Shown here: positions 13,323 to 22,193 of the stretch, in pieces | How the letters are laid out: each line of letters begins with the position of its first letter | Numbering within the stretch: the first letter of the stretch is position 1 | Source of the DNA: a virus | IMG/VR virus record: IMGVR_UViG_3300048837_002248 | Span: 1 to 42,743 of that record | Length of the DNA: 42,743 nucleotides | Strand: one strand, 5' to 3' | Notes under the pieces: generated by a model | The model's input: the letters and a program-made list of their open reading frames with translations, nothing else | Told to the model about the DNA's origin: nothing | The model's database searches: none | Position numbers and translations under genes: made by a program

Positions 13323-15808
13323 TGGCTGTCCTCGACCCGATCCGCCGCCTGCGGGCGATGTTCTTCTCCGGTGGGCGCACCGCGCCGTGGCAGGCGATCA
13401 TGATGCCGCGCAGCCAGGTCGACTTCCGGCGGGAGGTCGGCGACGGCATGGGCTCGGCGACGGTGATGGCGCCGCTGCTGTGGATCATGCGGTCGTTCCC
13501 GGAGGCGCCGCCGATCGTTCACCGCGTCCTCGACGACGGCCAGCTGCAGCACGCGGTCGGCCATCCGCTGGTGTCGCTGTTGCGCCGGCCGAACCGGCAC
13601 CTGTCGGGTTCGCTGCAGTGGATGGCGACGATGGCGAGCTTCTTCGTCGCCGGGAACGCCTACTGGATCAAGGTCCGCGACGCGCAGGGGCGTGTGGTGG
13701 AGCTGTGGTGGGCGCCGGACTGGACGATGACCCCCGTCGGCTCCGATGACGGCAGCGAGTTCCTCACCCACTACGAGTACCGGCCCGGCCCGCAGCGGGT
13801 GAACCTGCACCCGGACGATGTCGTGCACTTCCGCCACGGCCTCGACCCCCGCAACCCGCGCCTGGGCCTCTCCCCTCTCGCGTCGGTGCTGCGGGAGGTG
13901 TTCACCGACGACGAGGCCGCGAACTTCACCGCAGCGCTGCTGCGGAACATGGGCGTCCCGGGTCTCTTGGTCGCCCCGGAGCAGGGCGACTACTCGCCGT
14001 CCTCGGATGAGGTCGACGAGACCAAGACGTACATGCGTCAGATGTTCACCGGCGATCGCCGCGGCGAGCCGCTGGTGATGACCGGACCGACGAAGGTCAC
14101 CCAGTTCGGGTTCTCCCCCGAGCAGCTGAACCTGAAGGAGCTGCGCCGCATCCCGGAGGAGCGTGTGACCGCGGTGCTCGGCGTGCCGGCGATCGTCGCC
14201 GGGTTGGGTGCGGGCCTGGACCGTTCGACGTTCTGCCTCCCCGCGGATTCGCGTGTGTGGACGCTCGCCGGGCCGAAGCCGATCGCCGATGTGCGCGAAG
14301 GGGAGACCGTCTGGTCGTTTGACGACGGCGACCTAGTGCCCCGCCGTGTCCGGTATGCGGGCTGCACCGGCGAGAAGCCGCTGGTGGAGTTGCGCACCAA
14401 GAACCGTTCGATCCGCGCGAGCGCGAACCACCCGGTGCTCGTGCGTGTCCCCGGGTCGATGACGACCGGCGCGAACCATGAGCGGGCGCCACGCTACGAG
14501 TGGCGCCCAGCCGGTGAGGTCGCGGTCGGCGAGTACGTCACCCAGGTGAAGTCGCTGCCGGATCTCGGCGGCACGACCCTCCCCGACGGGTCACCAGCGA
14601 CCGTCGAGTTCCTCCAGTTCTGCGGCGCGGTGGTCGGCGACGGGACTGTGAGCCCCGGCGTGGGTGTGCGGATGGCGATGCCCCCAGAGGACCGATGCGT
14701 CGCGGCGTACCGCGGGATGGCGGAGAGCCTGTTCACCAAGCGCGGCGGCGGCGCGGTGGTCATGCAGGAACGGGAGCGCGACTTCGGGTTCTCATCCGCC
14801 GCGGCGTCCCGCATGCTCGGAGATCTCGGCTTCGCGTTGCGGGCCCGCACCAAGCGCGTCCCGGCATGGATCTGGGGGCTGTCGCGTGAACTGCGACTCG
14901 CGTTCCTCGCCGGCGTGGTGGACACCGACGGCCACATCGACAAGCGCGGCGCGTTGACGTTCTGGTTCGCCAGCGAGGCGCTGGTGCACGACCTGCGTGA
15001 CCTGATGCAGTCGGTCGGAATCCCGACGTGCCGCGTCGCCCACAAGCGGATCAGCAAGGACCGCCTGCCGAACCCCGGACGCCAAGACTTCTACGACGCG
15101 TGGGGGTTCACGGCATCGTCCGCGGACCTGGTCGCGCAGATCCCGTTCGTCGACCCCATGTACCGCGAGCGGGTGGAGGAGAACGCGGGCCGGTTCAAGC
15201 GGGAGGGCTTCGACGCCCACAAGGCGGGCCTCTCGGATGACCTCGGTTTCTTCATGGTGAAGGAGATCCGCCAGCTGCCCGCCGAGCCGATCTACGACCT
15301 GGAAATCGAGGAGAGCCACTCGTTCATCGCTGACGGCCTGGTCGTGCACAACACGAACACGGGTGAGGCCAGGGAGATGGCGTACGAGTCGTGCATCATC
15401 CCCGCGCAGCGGCTCATCGGGGAGGAGCTGCGCCACCAGCTCGCACCGGACTTCGAGCCGGATGTGGAGCGCGTCGAGGTCGGCTTCGACCTGACGAAGG
15501 TGCGCGTCCTCGCAGAGGACGAGGAGCGGATGGCGCGCCGCTGGGATCTCATGGTGAAGGGCGGCTGGGTGACCGTCGGCGAGGGCCGGCGCGCTGTCGG
15601 CCTGCCGGTCGATGAGACCCACGACGTGTTCCTGCGCCCGCTGAACACGACCGAGCTGGCGGCCGACCCGGCGAAGCGGCCGCCGCCGGCGCCCGGCGAC
15701 GAGCAGGTCCGCAAGCTGATGGCCGGCGTCCTCGCCTCGACACGCGAGCTTGACGACGCGCTCGCCGCCGGCACGTCTCGCAACGGCAACGGCCACGCGG
15801 CCGGATAA
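13322..15808 (+). CDS. Portal protein with class 1 intein
   Basis: This is an 828-aa precursor (455 aa mature) forming the dodecameric DNA channel of the capsid vertex. The HK97-type portal features are SLQWMATMASFFVAGNAYW, DVVHFRHGLDPRNPRLGLSPL, TDDEAANFTAALLRNMGVPG and the joined AGLDRSTF-TNTGEAREMAYE. A 373-aa intein occupies residues 305-677. The C-terminal tail is Pro/Ala-rich and ends in an Asn/Gly-rich stretch. The start at ATG 13322 overlaps the TerL stop. An in-frame ATG 48 nt upstream would lie inside terL and is rejected. Confidence 0.93.
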   Translation: MAVLDPIRRLRAMFFSGGRTAPWQAIMMPRSQVDFRREVGDGMGSATVMAPLLWIMRSFPEAPPIVHRVLDDGQLQHAVGHPLVSLLRRPNRHLSGSLQWMATMASFFVAGNAYWIKVRDAQGRVVELWWAPDWTMTPVGSDDGSEFLTHYEYRPGPQRVNLHPDDVVHFRHGLDPRNPRLGLSPLASVLREVFTDDEAANFTAALLRNMGVPGLLVAPEQGDYSPSSDEVDETKTYMRQMFTGDRRGEPLVMTGPTKVTQFGFSPEQLNLKELRRIPEERVTAVLGVPAIVAGLGAGLDRSTFCLPADSRVWTLAGPKPIADVREGETVWSFDDGDLVPRRVRYAGCTGEKPLVELRTKNRSIRASANHPVLVRVPGSMTTGANHERAPRYEWRPAGEVAVGEYVTQVKSLPDLGGTTLPDGSPATVEFLQFCGAVVGDGTVSPGVGVRMAMPPEDRCVAAYRGMAESLFTKRGGGAVVMQERERDFGFSSAAASRMLGDLGFALRARTKRVPAWIWGLSRELRLAFLAGVVDTDGHIDKRGALTFWFASEALVHDLRDLMQSVGIPTCRVAHKRISKDRLPNPGRQDFYDAWGFTASSADLVAQIPFVDPMYRERVEENAGRFKREGFDAHKAGLSDDLGFFMVKEIRQLPAEPIYDLEIEESHSFIADGLVVHNTNTGEAREMAYESCIIPAQRLIGEELRHQLAPDFEPDVERVEVGFDLTKVRVLAEDEERMARRWDLMVKGGWVTVGEGRRAVGLPVDETHDVFLRPLNTTELAADPAKRPPPAPGDEQVRKLMAGVLASTRELDDALAAGTSRNGNGHAAG
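14234..15352 (+). other. Class 1 intein with LAGLIDADG homing endonuclease in portal gene
   Basis: The insert starts with Cys (CLPADSRVWTLAGP) and ends with VVHN before extein Thr, which is a standard class 1 layout. Block B contains SANHPVLV with the conserved His. Block F is IYDLEIEESHSFIADG. The homing endonuclease carries FCGAVVGDGTV and FLAGVVDTDGHID, both with the catalytic Asp present, so it may still be active. Extein residues around the site are highly conserved in portals. Confidence 0.93.
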
Positions 15809-15819
15809 GGAGGGCTGCG

Positions 15820-16452
15820 ATGGAACTCAAGAGCGGTGGCCGTGTCGAGGTCAAGGACGCCGAACAAGGCCTCGTGAGGGCCGTGTTCTCCACGTTCAAC
15901 GTGGTCGACCTGCACGGCGATGTCACCGAGCCCGGGGCGTTCGAGGACGGCGCCGAGGTCGTCATCTCGGCGTGGAACCACGGATCGTGGGGCGACAAGC
16001 ACACCGCGGGCAAGGGAACCATCCACACGTCGGACACCGAGGCGTGGCTTGAAGGCCGCTACGACCTCGCCACGGAGCAGGGGCGCAAGGAGTTCGAGCA
16101 TGTGAGATCTCTCGGCTCCAGCGCCGAGTGGTCGTACGGCTTCGACGTGAACGAAGCCGAGGAGGGCGAGCGTGACGGCAAGCGCGTGCGGGTGCTGCGC
16201 AAGCTGCACGTCATCGAGGTCTCACCGGTTCTGCGGGGGGCGGGGATCGACACCCGCACCCTCGCGGTGAAGGCCACCGGCGGCGCCGTGTGCGCCGACG
16301 AGGTGGCCGCAGCGGTCGTCGCCGAGATGGCGAAGGCCGCCGAGCAGGACGCCGCCCAGCGGCGCGAACAGCAGAAGGCGCAGCGCGACCGCGAGATCCT
16401 GCGGGTCGTCGCCGCCTGCCATGGCATCGACACCACAGGAGGAGACCGATGA
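15820..16452 (+). CDS. HK97-family prohead protease
   Basis: This is a 210-aa maturation protease (peptidase family U35) that processes capsid and scaffold regions during head assembly. Family features are AVFSTFNVVDLHGDVTEPGAF, the catalytic His in SAWNHGSWGD, and the catalytic Ser region SLGSSAEWSYGF. A conserved KLHVIEVSPVLRGAG strand follows. The C-terminal 60 residues are a charged Ala/Gln/Arg helix, probably a scaffolding extension. A taaggaggg site precedes ATG 15820. The gene sits between portal and capsid, as expected. Confidence 0.92.
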   Translation: MELKSGGRVEVKDAEQGLVRAVFSTFNVVDLHGDVTEPGAFEDGAEVVISAWNHGSWGDKHTAGKGTIHTSDTEAWLEGRYDLATEQGRKEFEHVRSLGSSAEWSYGFDVNEAEEGERDGKRVRVLRKLHVIEVSPVLRGAGIDTRTLAVKATGGAVCADEVAAAVVAEMAKAAEQDAAQRREQQKAQRDREILRVVAACHGIDTTGGDR

Positions 16453-17690
16453 CGGTCATCACGCGGGAACTCACCGAGAAGCGCAACGAGCTCGACGCGA
16501 AGCGCGCGAAGCTCGCCGAAGTGTTCAAAGAAGCCGGCTCGGACCTCGACATGAGCCTCGTGAAGGCCATCGACGGGGACTCGGCCGCGAAGGTCGAGTG
16601 GATCCGCAAGTCGCATGAGGAGATCAACGACCTCGGCGCCGAAGTGGAGAAGCTCGCCTCGGTCGCCGCGGCCGCGAAGGCCGCCCAGGTGCCCGCCGGT
16701 GAGGCCGGCCAGGGCCCCGGCATCGTCCACCCGACGATCGGCCAGCAGCCCAAGGGTGCCCCGGCGCAGACCAAGACGCTCGGTGAGCTGTTCATCGAGT
16801 CCCCCGCGGTGAAGGTGTCTGGCGGCCAGGGCCCGATGGCGACCCTCGATGTGGAGGTGAAGACCCTCTTCGCGACGTCCGCCGGCTGGGCGCCGGAGAC
16901 GACCCGCACCGGGATGATGGTGCCGTTCGCGACCCGACCGATCCAGGTCACCGACACGATCCCCTCCACCACCACCGGTCAGGCCGCGGTGAAGTACATG
17001 GAGGAGACCACCTTCACGAACGCCGCGGTGGAGACCGACGAGGCCGGCACTTACCAGGAGTCGGCGCTCGCTCTCACCGAGCGGACCAGCCCCGTCGAGA
17101 AGATCGCGACGTGGCTGCCGGTCACCGACGAGCAGCTCGAAGACGTCTCACAGGTGTCGGGCTACATCGACAACCGCCTCAGCTTCATGCTCCGCCAGCG
17201 CCTCGACGCGCAGATCCTCGTCGGCGACGGGACCGCCCCGAACCTGTCGGGGATCCTCGACCGGGTCGGTCTGCAGACGCAGGCGAAGGGCGCCGACCCG
17301 ACCCCGGATGCGGTCTACAAGGCGATGATGCTGGTGCGTGTCACCGGCCGGGCGATCCCGAACGTCGTGTACGCCCACCCGACCGACTGGCAGGACGTGC
17401 GCCTGCTGCGGACCACGGACGGCATCTACATCTGGGGTTCGCCGGCCGACCCGGGCCCTGACCGGATCTGGGGTCTGCCGGTCGTCCTGACCGACGCGAT
17501 CACCCTGAACACGATGCTGGTCGGTGACACGACCTTCGCGGAGCTCGCGTACCGGCGTGGCATCGACATTCAGGTGTCGAACTCCCACTCGGACTTCTTC
17601 ATCAACGGCAAGCAGGCGATCCGCGCGGACGTGCGTGTCGCCCTGCAGGTCTACCGTCCCTCGGCGTTCGCCCAGGTCACCGGTGTGTGA
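16449..17690 (+). CDS. HK97-fold major capsid protein
   Basis: This 413-aa protein forms the head shell. Residues 1-80 are a coiled-coil scaffold-like (delta) region with ELTEKRNELDAKRAKL and EEINDLGAEVEKL. A Gly/Pro linker leads to the coat domain starting near residue 110 (TKTLGELF). Typical coat motifs are EETTFTNAAV...E, IATWLPVTDEQLEDV, YIDNRLSFMLRQRLDAQILVGDGT and the P-domain/loop segment GIYIWGSPADPG. The C-terminus ends QVYRPSAFAQVTGV. Start ATG 16449 overlaps the protease stop (ATGA). Confidence 0.95.
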   Translation: MTVITRELTEKRNELDAKRAKLAEVFKEAGSDLDMSLVKAIDGDSAAKVEWIRKSHEEINDLGAEVEKLASVAAAAKAAQVPAGEAGQGPGIVHPTIGQQPKGAPAQTKTLGELFIESPAVKVSGGQGPMATLDVEVKTLFATSAGWAPETTRTGMMVPFATRPIQVTDTIPSTTTGQAAVKYMEETTFTNAAVETDEAGTYQESALALTERTSPVEKIATWLPVTDEQLEDVSQVSGYIDNRLSFMLRQRLDAQILVGDGTAPNLSGILDRVGLQTQAKGADPTPDAVYKAMMLVRVTGRAIPNVVYAHPTDWQDVRLLRTTDGIYIWGSPADPGPDRIWGLPVVLTDAITLNTMLVGDTTFAELAYRRGIDIQVSNSHSDFFINGKQAIRADVRVALQVYRPSAFAQVTGV

Positions 17691-17721
17691 CCGGGCTGAC
17701 GCCTGACATCGACGTGACGTG

Positions 17722-17742
17722 GGGGCCGCCGTGTGCGGCCCC
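17722..17742 (+). terminator. Hairpin after the capsid gene
   Basis: Perfect 8-bp GC arms (17722-17729 and 17735-17742) with a 5-nt loop are followed by tcgtcgtt. The position directly downstream of the capsid gene suggests partial termination or mRNA 3'-end protection that boosts capsid over distal tail genes. Confidence 0.6.
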
Positions 17743-17768
17743 TCGTCGTTGAGGAGGAGAACACCATC

Positions 17769-18344
17769 ATGGGAATCATCCAGGGCGGCACGATCATCCC
17801 CGGAGGGAGGCGTGTGCGCAGCTGCGCGCTCGGCGCCCCCGCGGTCGGATCGACCACAGCGGTGCATGCCGCGGTCACCGACACCGGCTCGCAGCAGGTC
17901 ATCACCACCGGGATCACGAACCCTGCGGTGCCGCGGAACATCACCGCGACCGCCGGCGGCACCGCCGGCGACATCAAGGCGATCCAGGTGACCGTCGCCG
18001 GCACCGACATCGAGGGCAACCCGATCACCGAGACCCTCCCGGCGTTCACGGTGGACACCCCCGGCACGGTGATCGGCAGTAAGGCGTTCGCGACGGTCAC
18101 TTCGATCACGATCCCCGCGCATGACGGCACCGGGGCGACCACCGCGATCGGCACGGGCGCGAAGCTCGGCCTGCCGGTGCGCCTGTCACGGAACACGGTG
18201 CTCGCCGCGTTCCTCAACGGGGTCCGGGAGGGCACCGCGCCGACGGTCGCCTTCAGCGGCACGGCGGTCGACTCGAACACGGTGCAGCTGTCGAGCGCCC
18301 TGAACGGCTCGGCGGTGATCGTCGACCTCTACGAGACCGACTGA
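17769..18344 (+). CDS. Putative head decoration/fiber-like structural protein
   Basis: This is a 191-aa beta-rich, Thr/Ala/Gly-rich protein with two repeating segments around IKAIQVTVAGTDIEGNPITETLPAF and VTSITIPAHDGTGATTAIG. It ends in a strand-rich domain (LSSALNGSAVIVDLYE). The position after capsid and the composition suggest a virion surface or decoration protein, but no family motif was identified with certainty. ATG 17769 is chosen because a strong gaggaggag ribosome-binding site precedes it; an upstream in-frame ATG at 17733 lies inside the terminator hairpin. Confidence 0.7.
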   Translation: MGIIQGGTIIPGGRRVRSCALGAPAVGSTTAVHAAVTDTGSQQVITTGITNPAVPRNITATAGGTAGDIKAIQVTVAGTDIEGNPITETLPAFTVDTPGTVIGSKAFATVTSITIPAHDGTGATTAIGTGAKLGLPVRLSRNTVLAAFLNGVREGTAPTVAFSGTAVDSNTVQLSSALNGSAVIVDLYETD

Positions 18345-18625
18345 TGGGCGTCGCCATCAACACCGCCCCCTCCGGCGGCGAGTACGTCACTGCCGCCGAG
18401 CGGCTGTATCTCACCGGCGACGGTGAGCGCCTGGTCGGCCACGGAGACCCCGCGGCCCGGTCGCTGTTCTGCACGCCCGGCAAGCGCGTCCCGCTCGACC
18501 AGGCGCGGCGGTTCGGCCTGATCCCGGGGCCGGAGCTGGCGGAGGACCGCCAGGGCCCGGAGGCGGAGCTCGCTGTCGAGCCGCCGGCCGAGAAGAAGCC
18601 GGCCACCCGGACGCGACGCAAGTAG
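18344..18625 (+). CDS. Hypothetical 93-aa head-region protein
   Basis: This is a small protein with a folded N-terminal half (TAAERLYLTGDGERLVGHGDPAARSLF, RVPLDQARRFGLIPG) and a disordered acidic-then-basic tail ending in TRTRRK. It lies between the decoration-like and connector genes and starts by TGATG overlap. Short proteins with this N-terminal pattern are common between capsid and connector genes of actinophages. Its function is unknown. Confidence 0.7.
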   Translation: MGVAINTAPSGGEYVTAAERLYLTGDGERLVGHGDPAARSLFCTPGKRVPLDQARRFGLIPGPELAEDRQGPEAELAVEPPAEKKPATRTRRK

Positions 18626-18631
18626 CCGCCG

Positions 18632-19213
18632 ATGGCCGCCGGGGATCTCTGCACCGTCGAACAGGTCGCCTCGTGGCGCCGGGATGTGACCGGCGGCGCA
18701 CGAGACGCGCTGATCGCGCGCGCCATCACCGCGGCCTCTGCGGTCATCGCCCGCCACACCGGCCGCCATTTCGCGATCGACCTCGCACCGAGTGCCCGAC
18801 GCTACGCCGTGGCGGGCCCCGACGTGCCGATCGGGGACCTGTCGGCAGCACCGACCCTGGTGCGTCTCGTGGCCGACGTCGGCGACCTGGTGGGTGACGT
18901 GACCAACGATGTGGTCGCCCTGCCGTTGAACCGCGACGGCACACCGGTCACCGGCCTGCGTGTCCCCGGCTACGGCGGACCGCGTGACGGGTCCCGGCTG
19001 CTGGAGGTCACAGGGATCTGGGGGTGGCCGTCGGTGCCCGCTGACGTGCAGGAGGCATGCGTCGATGTCGTCTGCAGCTGGCTCGACATCGGCGCGGGCT
19101 TGAGCGATGCGTCGGGGGAGCGGTTCGAGCCGGGCCTGCCCGTCGGCCGGGCGTTGACGCTGCGGGCGAAGGAACTGCTGCGCCCCTACCGGCGCCGGAT
19201 GGGGCTCACCTGA
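18632..19213 (+). CDS. Head-tail connector (gp6-like)
   Basis: This 193-aa protein is likely the adaptor ring that docks under the portal. Helices at residues 8-45 (VEQVASWRRDV, ALIARAITAASAVIARHTGRHF) resemble the gp6/gp15-type connector start, in which a short helical pair is followed by a beta region. The motif GIWGWPSVPADVQEACVDVVCSWL is characteristic of this family. The C-terminal helix is basic. It is followed with a 1-nt overlap by the neck protein gene. Confidence 0.8.
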   Translation: MAAGDLCTVEQVASWRRDVTGGARDALIARAITAASAVIARHTGRHFAIDLAPSARRYAVAGPDVPIGDLSAAPTLVRLVADVGDLVGDVTNDVVALPLNRDGTPVTGLRVPGYGGPRDGSRLLEVTGIWGWPSVPADVQEACVDVVCSWLDIGAGLSDASGERFEPGLPVGRALTLRAKELLRPYRRRMGLT

Positions 19214-19737
19214 TGGGCACCAACGCGACCGCCGGCGCGTCCCGCACGCTGGTGCGGATCCAGGTGCGTGACGAGGCCGCCAAAGCCGGGCTGCGTGCCG
19301 CCCGCAAGGAGCTCAATGAGGACACCAAGGAGGTGATGCTGGAGCTCGCGACCCGGCGGGTCGTGCCGCGCGCACGCCGCTCAGCTCCGAGCATCGTCGC
19401 CGGCAGCATCATCGCCCGGGCCACCGCCCGCTCGGTCTACCTCACCACGAAATCGCGTGGCATGAACCGGCGCATCTTCGGTCTGTTGGAGTTCGGCGGC
19501 CAGGTCCGCGGGGTGATCACCCACGGTCCCGGCCACCAGGCGATCCACTTCACCACCGGCGGGCGGTCGGTGTTCGTGCGGTACGTGAAGGGCCCGCGGA
19601 ACTACAAGCCCAAAGCGTTCCTGCGTAAGGCCGTCGACCGGGAGCGGCGTGGGTTCATGCGCGAGCTGAACCGGACCCTGCCGAACGTCATTCAGCGGCG
19701 CCTCGACACGGCGACCGCCCGCTCCGCCCTCACCTAA
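19213..19737 (+). CDS. Neck/tail completion protein (HK97 gp10-like)
   Basis: This is a 174-aa basic protein. The helix LRAARKELNEDTKEVMLELATRRVVPRARRSAP, followed by a beta region (GLLEFGGQVRGVITHGPG) and YKPKAFLRKAVDRERRGFMREL, matches the general shape of HK97-gp10-type neck proteins. These bridge head and tail. The assignment is by order and shape, between connector and tail terminator. The start overlaps the connector stop (TGATG). Confidence 0.72.
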   Translation: MGTNATAGASRTLVRIQVRDEAAKAGLRAARKELNEDTKEVMLELATRRVVPRARRSAPSIVAGSIIARATARSVYLTTKSRGMNRRIFGLLEFGGQVRGVITHGPGHQAIHFTTGGRSVFVRYVKGPRNYKPKAFLRKAVDRERRGFMRELNRTLPNVIQRRLDTATARSALT

Positions 19738-19748
19738 CCCGAGGCCAG

Positions 19749-20198
19749 ATGCCCACCACGCTCATCCCGCCGCAGAAGCTCGGGGCGGTCGCCGCTGCCC
19801 TGAAGGCCGCGTTCGACACCATCGACGGGGTCACCGTCTTCGACTATGAGCCGGTCGGCTCCGAGCTGCCGCTGCCGTGTATCACCATCGGCACCCCCGA
19901 GCTGCAACGCACCGAGATCGACGAGGCGGAACGTCAACTGGGCGCTGAGGACTGGCGCCAGTCGTGGGCGGTGACCCTCATGGTCGCGATGCATGAGCCG
20001 GCCGACGCGCAGGGCCTGGTGCGTCGGTTGGTCGGCGAGATGGTCGAGGCGATCGACCTCGACCACACGCTGACCGGTGAGGCCCACGAGGCGCGCCTGG
20101 TGTCCGCACGCGTCGGCTATGGCGAGGCGGACCGGTCGCCGCGTCTGATCGTCGCTGAGTGCGATGTGCAGGTCCTGTCCCTGATGCCCCGCAACTGA
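19749..20198 (+). CDS. Tail terminator-like protein
   Basis: This is a 149-aa alpha/beta protein. The initial helix (KLGAVAAALKAAFDTI) is followed by strands with Pro-containing loops (ELPLPCITIG), a long helix (AQGLVRRLVGEMVEAI) and a final strand (IVAECDVQVLSL). This pattern is that of the tail-terminator/minor-tail U family that caps the tube and binds the neck. The position just before the tail tube gene supports this. Sequence motifs are weak. Confidence 0.7.
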   Translation: MPTTLIPPQKLGAVAAALKAAFDTIDGVTVFDYEPVGSELPLPCITIGTPELQRTEIDEAERQLGAEDWRQSWAVTLMVAMHEPADAQGLVRRLVGEMVEAIDLDHTLTGEAHEARLVSARVGYGEADRSPRLIVAECDVQVLSLMPRN

Positions 20199-20209
20199 GG
20201 AGGCCCCTG

Positions 20210-20407
20210 ATGGCCGCCACCCACAACACGGAGCGCATGGTGGTCGGCGAGGCCGACCTGCGCCGCGTCGCCGACCAGGCGCCTGTGGCCGACCCCGATG
20301 TGCGTGCCCCGCGGCCGGCGAAGCGCCGGGCCACCGAACCGCCCCCCGAGCCGAAGCCCGCGAAGGCGGCCGAGGCCCCCGCTGAGTCCAAGGAGGACCC
20401 ATCGTGA
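20210..20407 (+). CDS. Small Ala/Pro/Lys-rich protein before the tail tube gene
   Basis: This 65-aa protein is mostly disordered, with an N-terminal helix (MVVGEADLRRVADQ) and a Pro/Lys/Glu tail. ATG 20210 has ribosome-binding purines (gaggcccc) and a position consistent with the operon. The stop overlaps the tail tube GTG start. No family is recognised. Confidence 0.6.
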   Translation: MAATHNTERMVVGEADLRRVADQAPVADPDVRAPRPAKRRATEPPPEPKPAKAAEAPAESKEDPS

Positions 20408-21771
20408 GCGACTACATCAAGGTGATCATGGAGGAGGCGCCCCGCTACTACGGGGCCCCCGCCACCACCCCATACCGCAAGTCCAGCGTCGCGCATTACT
20501 TCCCGGTGACCAGCGCGAACCTGCGCCCTGGTCCGGCGTTGATGGACCGCTCCGATGAGGTCCGCGGGCACCTGTCCCCCACCTCGCAGCTGGTGGACAC
20601 CTATGCCCCCTCGGGGGCCGTGTCGCTGCGCGGCTACGGCCCGTATGACGTCGCCCTGCTGCATCTGGCGGGGTTCACGATGAGCGTGCAGGCGGGTGAC
20701 GGCACCAACGAGGTGCAGCAGCTGGCGATCACCGGCTCCCCGACCGGCGGCACGTTCACGATCACCACCCCCGCCGGGATGGGCGCCCAGACCACCATCC
20801 CGATCCCCTACAACGCGACCCCGGCGCAGGTGCAGAAGGCGCTGCAGCGCCTGCCCGGCATCGGCCGCGACGGGGCCGTGTGCGCGGGCACGGCGCTGCC
20901 GGCGGGGACCGTGTCGATCACCTTCCAGGGCCGCCACGCCGCGACGAACGTCGACGCGCTCACCACGACCGCCAGCTTCACCGGCGGCACCGGACCCGCG
21001 TCGGCGATCACCACCACCACGCCCGGCGCGACCGGGTCGGTTCTCACCCCCGCCGGCACGGGTGTCGCCACCGGCGCATACCTGTGGACGTCCACGAAGC
21101 GCACCGGGAACCAGGCGAAAACCGCGGAGGTGACCGCCGCCTACGAGGGCAACGGCGTGTGGAAGCGCCAGCAGGGCGTCGGCATCAGCCAGCTGTCGAT
21201 CGACGCGATGGGCGCGATGCAGGCGACGCTGCTGGGCCTCACCCATGAGGAGCTCGGCGCGGACCCCGCCGACACGCCCTCGTATCTGACCAACGCGGTC
21301 GCCCCGTTCCTGTCCCGTGACCTGCTGGTCGCCTGGCAGTCGGGGTCGGGGAACGTCTCCGACTTCTCGATGCAGGTCAGCAACCCGATCGTCGCGGTCC
21401 GTGACTACGGGAAACGCTCCGCGTTCCCGGGCACCATGCGCTACGACCAAGGGTACGTCACGGCGACCGGCTCGGTATCGACCGACGCCCTCGACCCCGA
21501 CGACGAGGACGCACTGCTCACCGCCGGCCTGTTCGCGGCCTCCGCGCATTGGCGGTCCGAGTCGAAGGTCGCATCATCCGGGCACCCGTACGAGATGTTC
21601 GTGCAGATGCCGGCGTGTCAGCTGGTGGGCGGGCAGGGCGCCGAGGACCTCACCGCGCGCCGCAACCACGGCGGCAGCTACGAGTTCATGGCCGCCTACG
21701 ACGAGTCCGCCGGCTATGACGTGCGCTTCAGCGTCGTGTGCGCCCTGTCGGCGATCGAGGCGTACTCGTGA
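20404..21771 (+). CDS. Major tail tube protein with inserted beta domain
   Basis: This 455-aa protein should polymerise into the tail tube. The N-terminal 95 and C-terminal 260 residues form the tube-like parts (SGAVSLRGYGPYDVALLHLAGF, AFPGTMRYDQGYVTATGSV, YDVRFSVVCALSAIEAY). Residues about 105-205 are an inserted beta domain with the signature GGTFTITT, IPYNATPAQVQKALQRLPGIG and GTVSITFQG. This module is frequent in actinophage virion proteins and probably sits on the tube exterior. The start is GTG 20404, overlapping the previous stop. It is longer than usual for tail tubes because of the insert. Confidence 0.8.
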   Translation: MSDYIKVIMEEAPRYYGAPATTPYRKSSVAHYFPVTSANLRPGPALMDRSDEVRGHLSPTSQLVDTYAPSGAVSLRGYGPYDVALLHLAGFTMSVQAGDGTNEVQQLAITGSPTGGTFTITTPAGMGAQTTIPIPYNATPAQVQKALQRLPGIGRDGAVCAGTALPAGTVSITFQGRHAATNVDALTTTASFTGGTGPASAITTTTPGATGSVLTPAGTGVATGAYLWTSTKRTGNQAKTAEVTAAYEGNGVWKRQQGVGISQLSIDAMGAMQATLLGLTHEELGADPADTPSYLTNAVAPFLSRDLLVAWQSGSGNVSDFSMQVSNPIVAVRDYGKRSAFPGTMRYDQGYVTATGSVSTDALDPDDEDALLTAGLFAASAHWRSESKVASSGHPYEMFVQMPACQLVGGQGAEDLTARRNHGGSYEFMAAYDESAGYDVRFSVVCALSAIEAYS

Positions 21772-22193
21772 GCCGGGTGATCACCGCCGGCGAGTCGACG
21801 TTCACCCCGCGCAAGGAGACCTACTCGGTGCTCCTCGCGCGGGAGGAACTCGCCGAGCGCGAAGACGAGCTGCGGGACCGCGTGAACGGGCTGGCGATCA
21901 GGATCACGCACGCCGAGCAGGCGATGCAGGGGCTGGCTGATGAGGACGGCCCGTTCCGCCAGGACGCCCTAGAGGGACTGCAGCGTGAGCTGAAGGGGCT
22001 GCGCGCCGAGTACCGGGCGGCATCCAGTGAGCTGTTCGTGTTCCGGCTGGAGGTCATCGCGCAGCGGCTGGACCCGACCCCCGACGTGCAGGTCCTGCTC
22101 GACCATTGGGACGACGGGGACTACGAGCGGGCTCTGGAGGTGCTGGATGAGCGCCCTACCAGCGGGACCCCGATGGGCGCGCCGGGGTCCTGA
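21768..22193 (+). CDS. Tail assembly chaperone (G-like)
   Basis: This is a 141-aa Glu/Arg-rich helical protein preceding the tape measure gene, the place of lambda G-type chaperones. A long charged coiled coil (REELAEREDELRDRVNGL, LQRELKGLRAEYRAA) is followed by the acidic segment DVQVLLDHWDDGDYERALEVLDE, which is similar to chaperone G proteins. It starts at GTG 21768 (GTGA overlap with the tube gene). A -1 frame extends beyond its end (see next entry). Confidence 0.75.
   Translation: MSRVITAGESTFTPRKETYSVLLAREELAEREDELRDRVNGLAIRITHAEQAMQGLADEDGPFRQDALEGLQRELKGLRAEYRAASSELFVFRLEVIAQRLDPTPDVQVLLDHWDDGDYERALEVLDERPTSGTPMGAPGS

Noticed and set aside
19978-21549. 523-aa minus-strand ORF over the tail tube gene
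   Set aside because: It is antisense to the convincing tail terminator and tube genes and has no start context.
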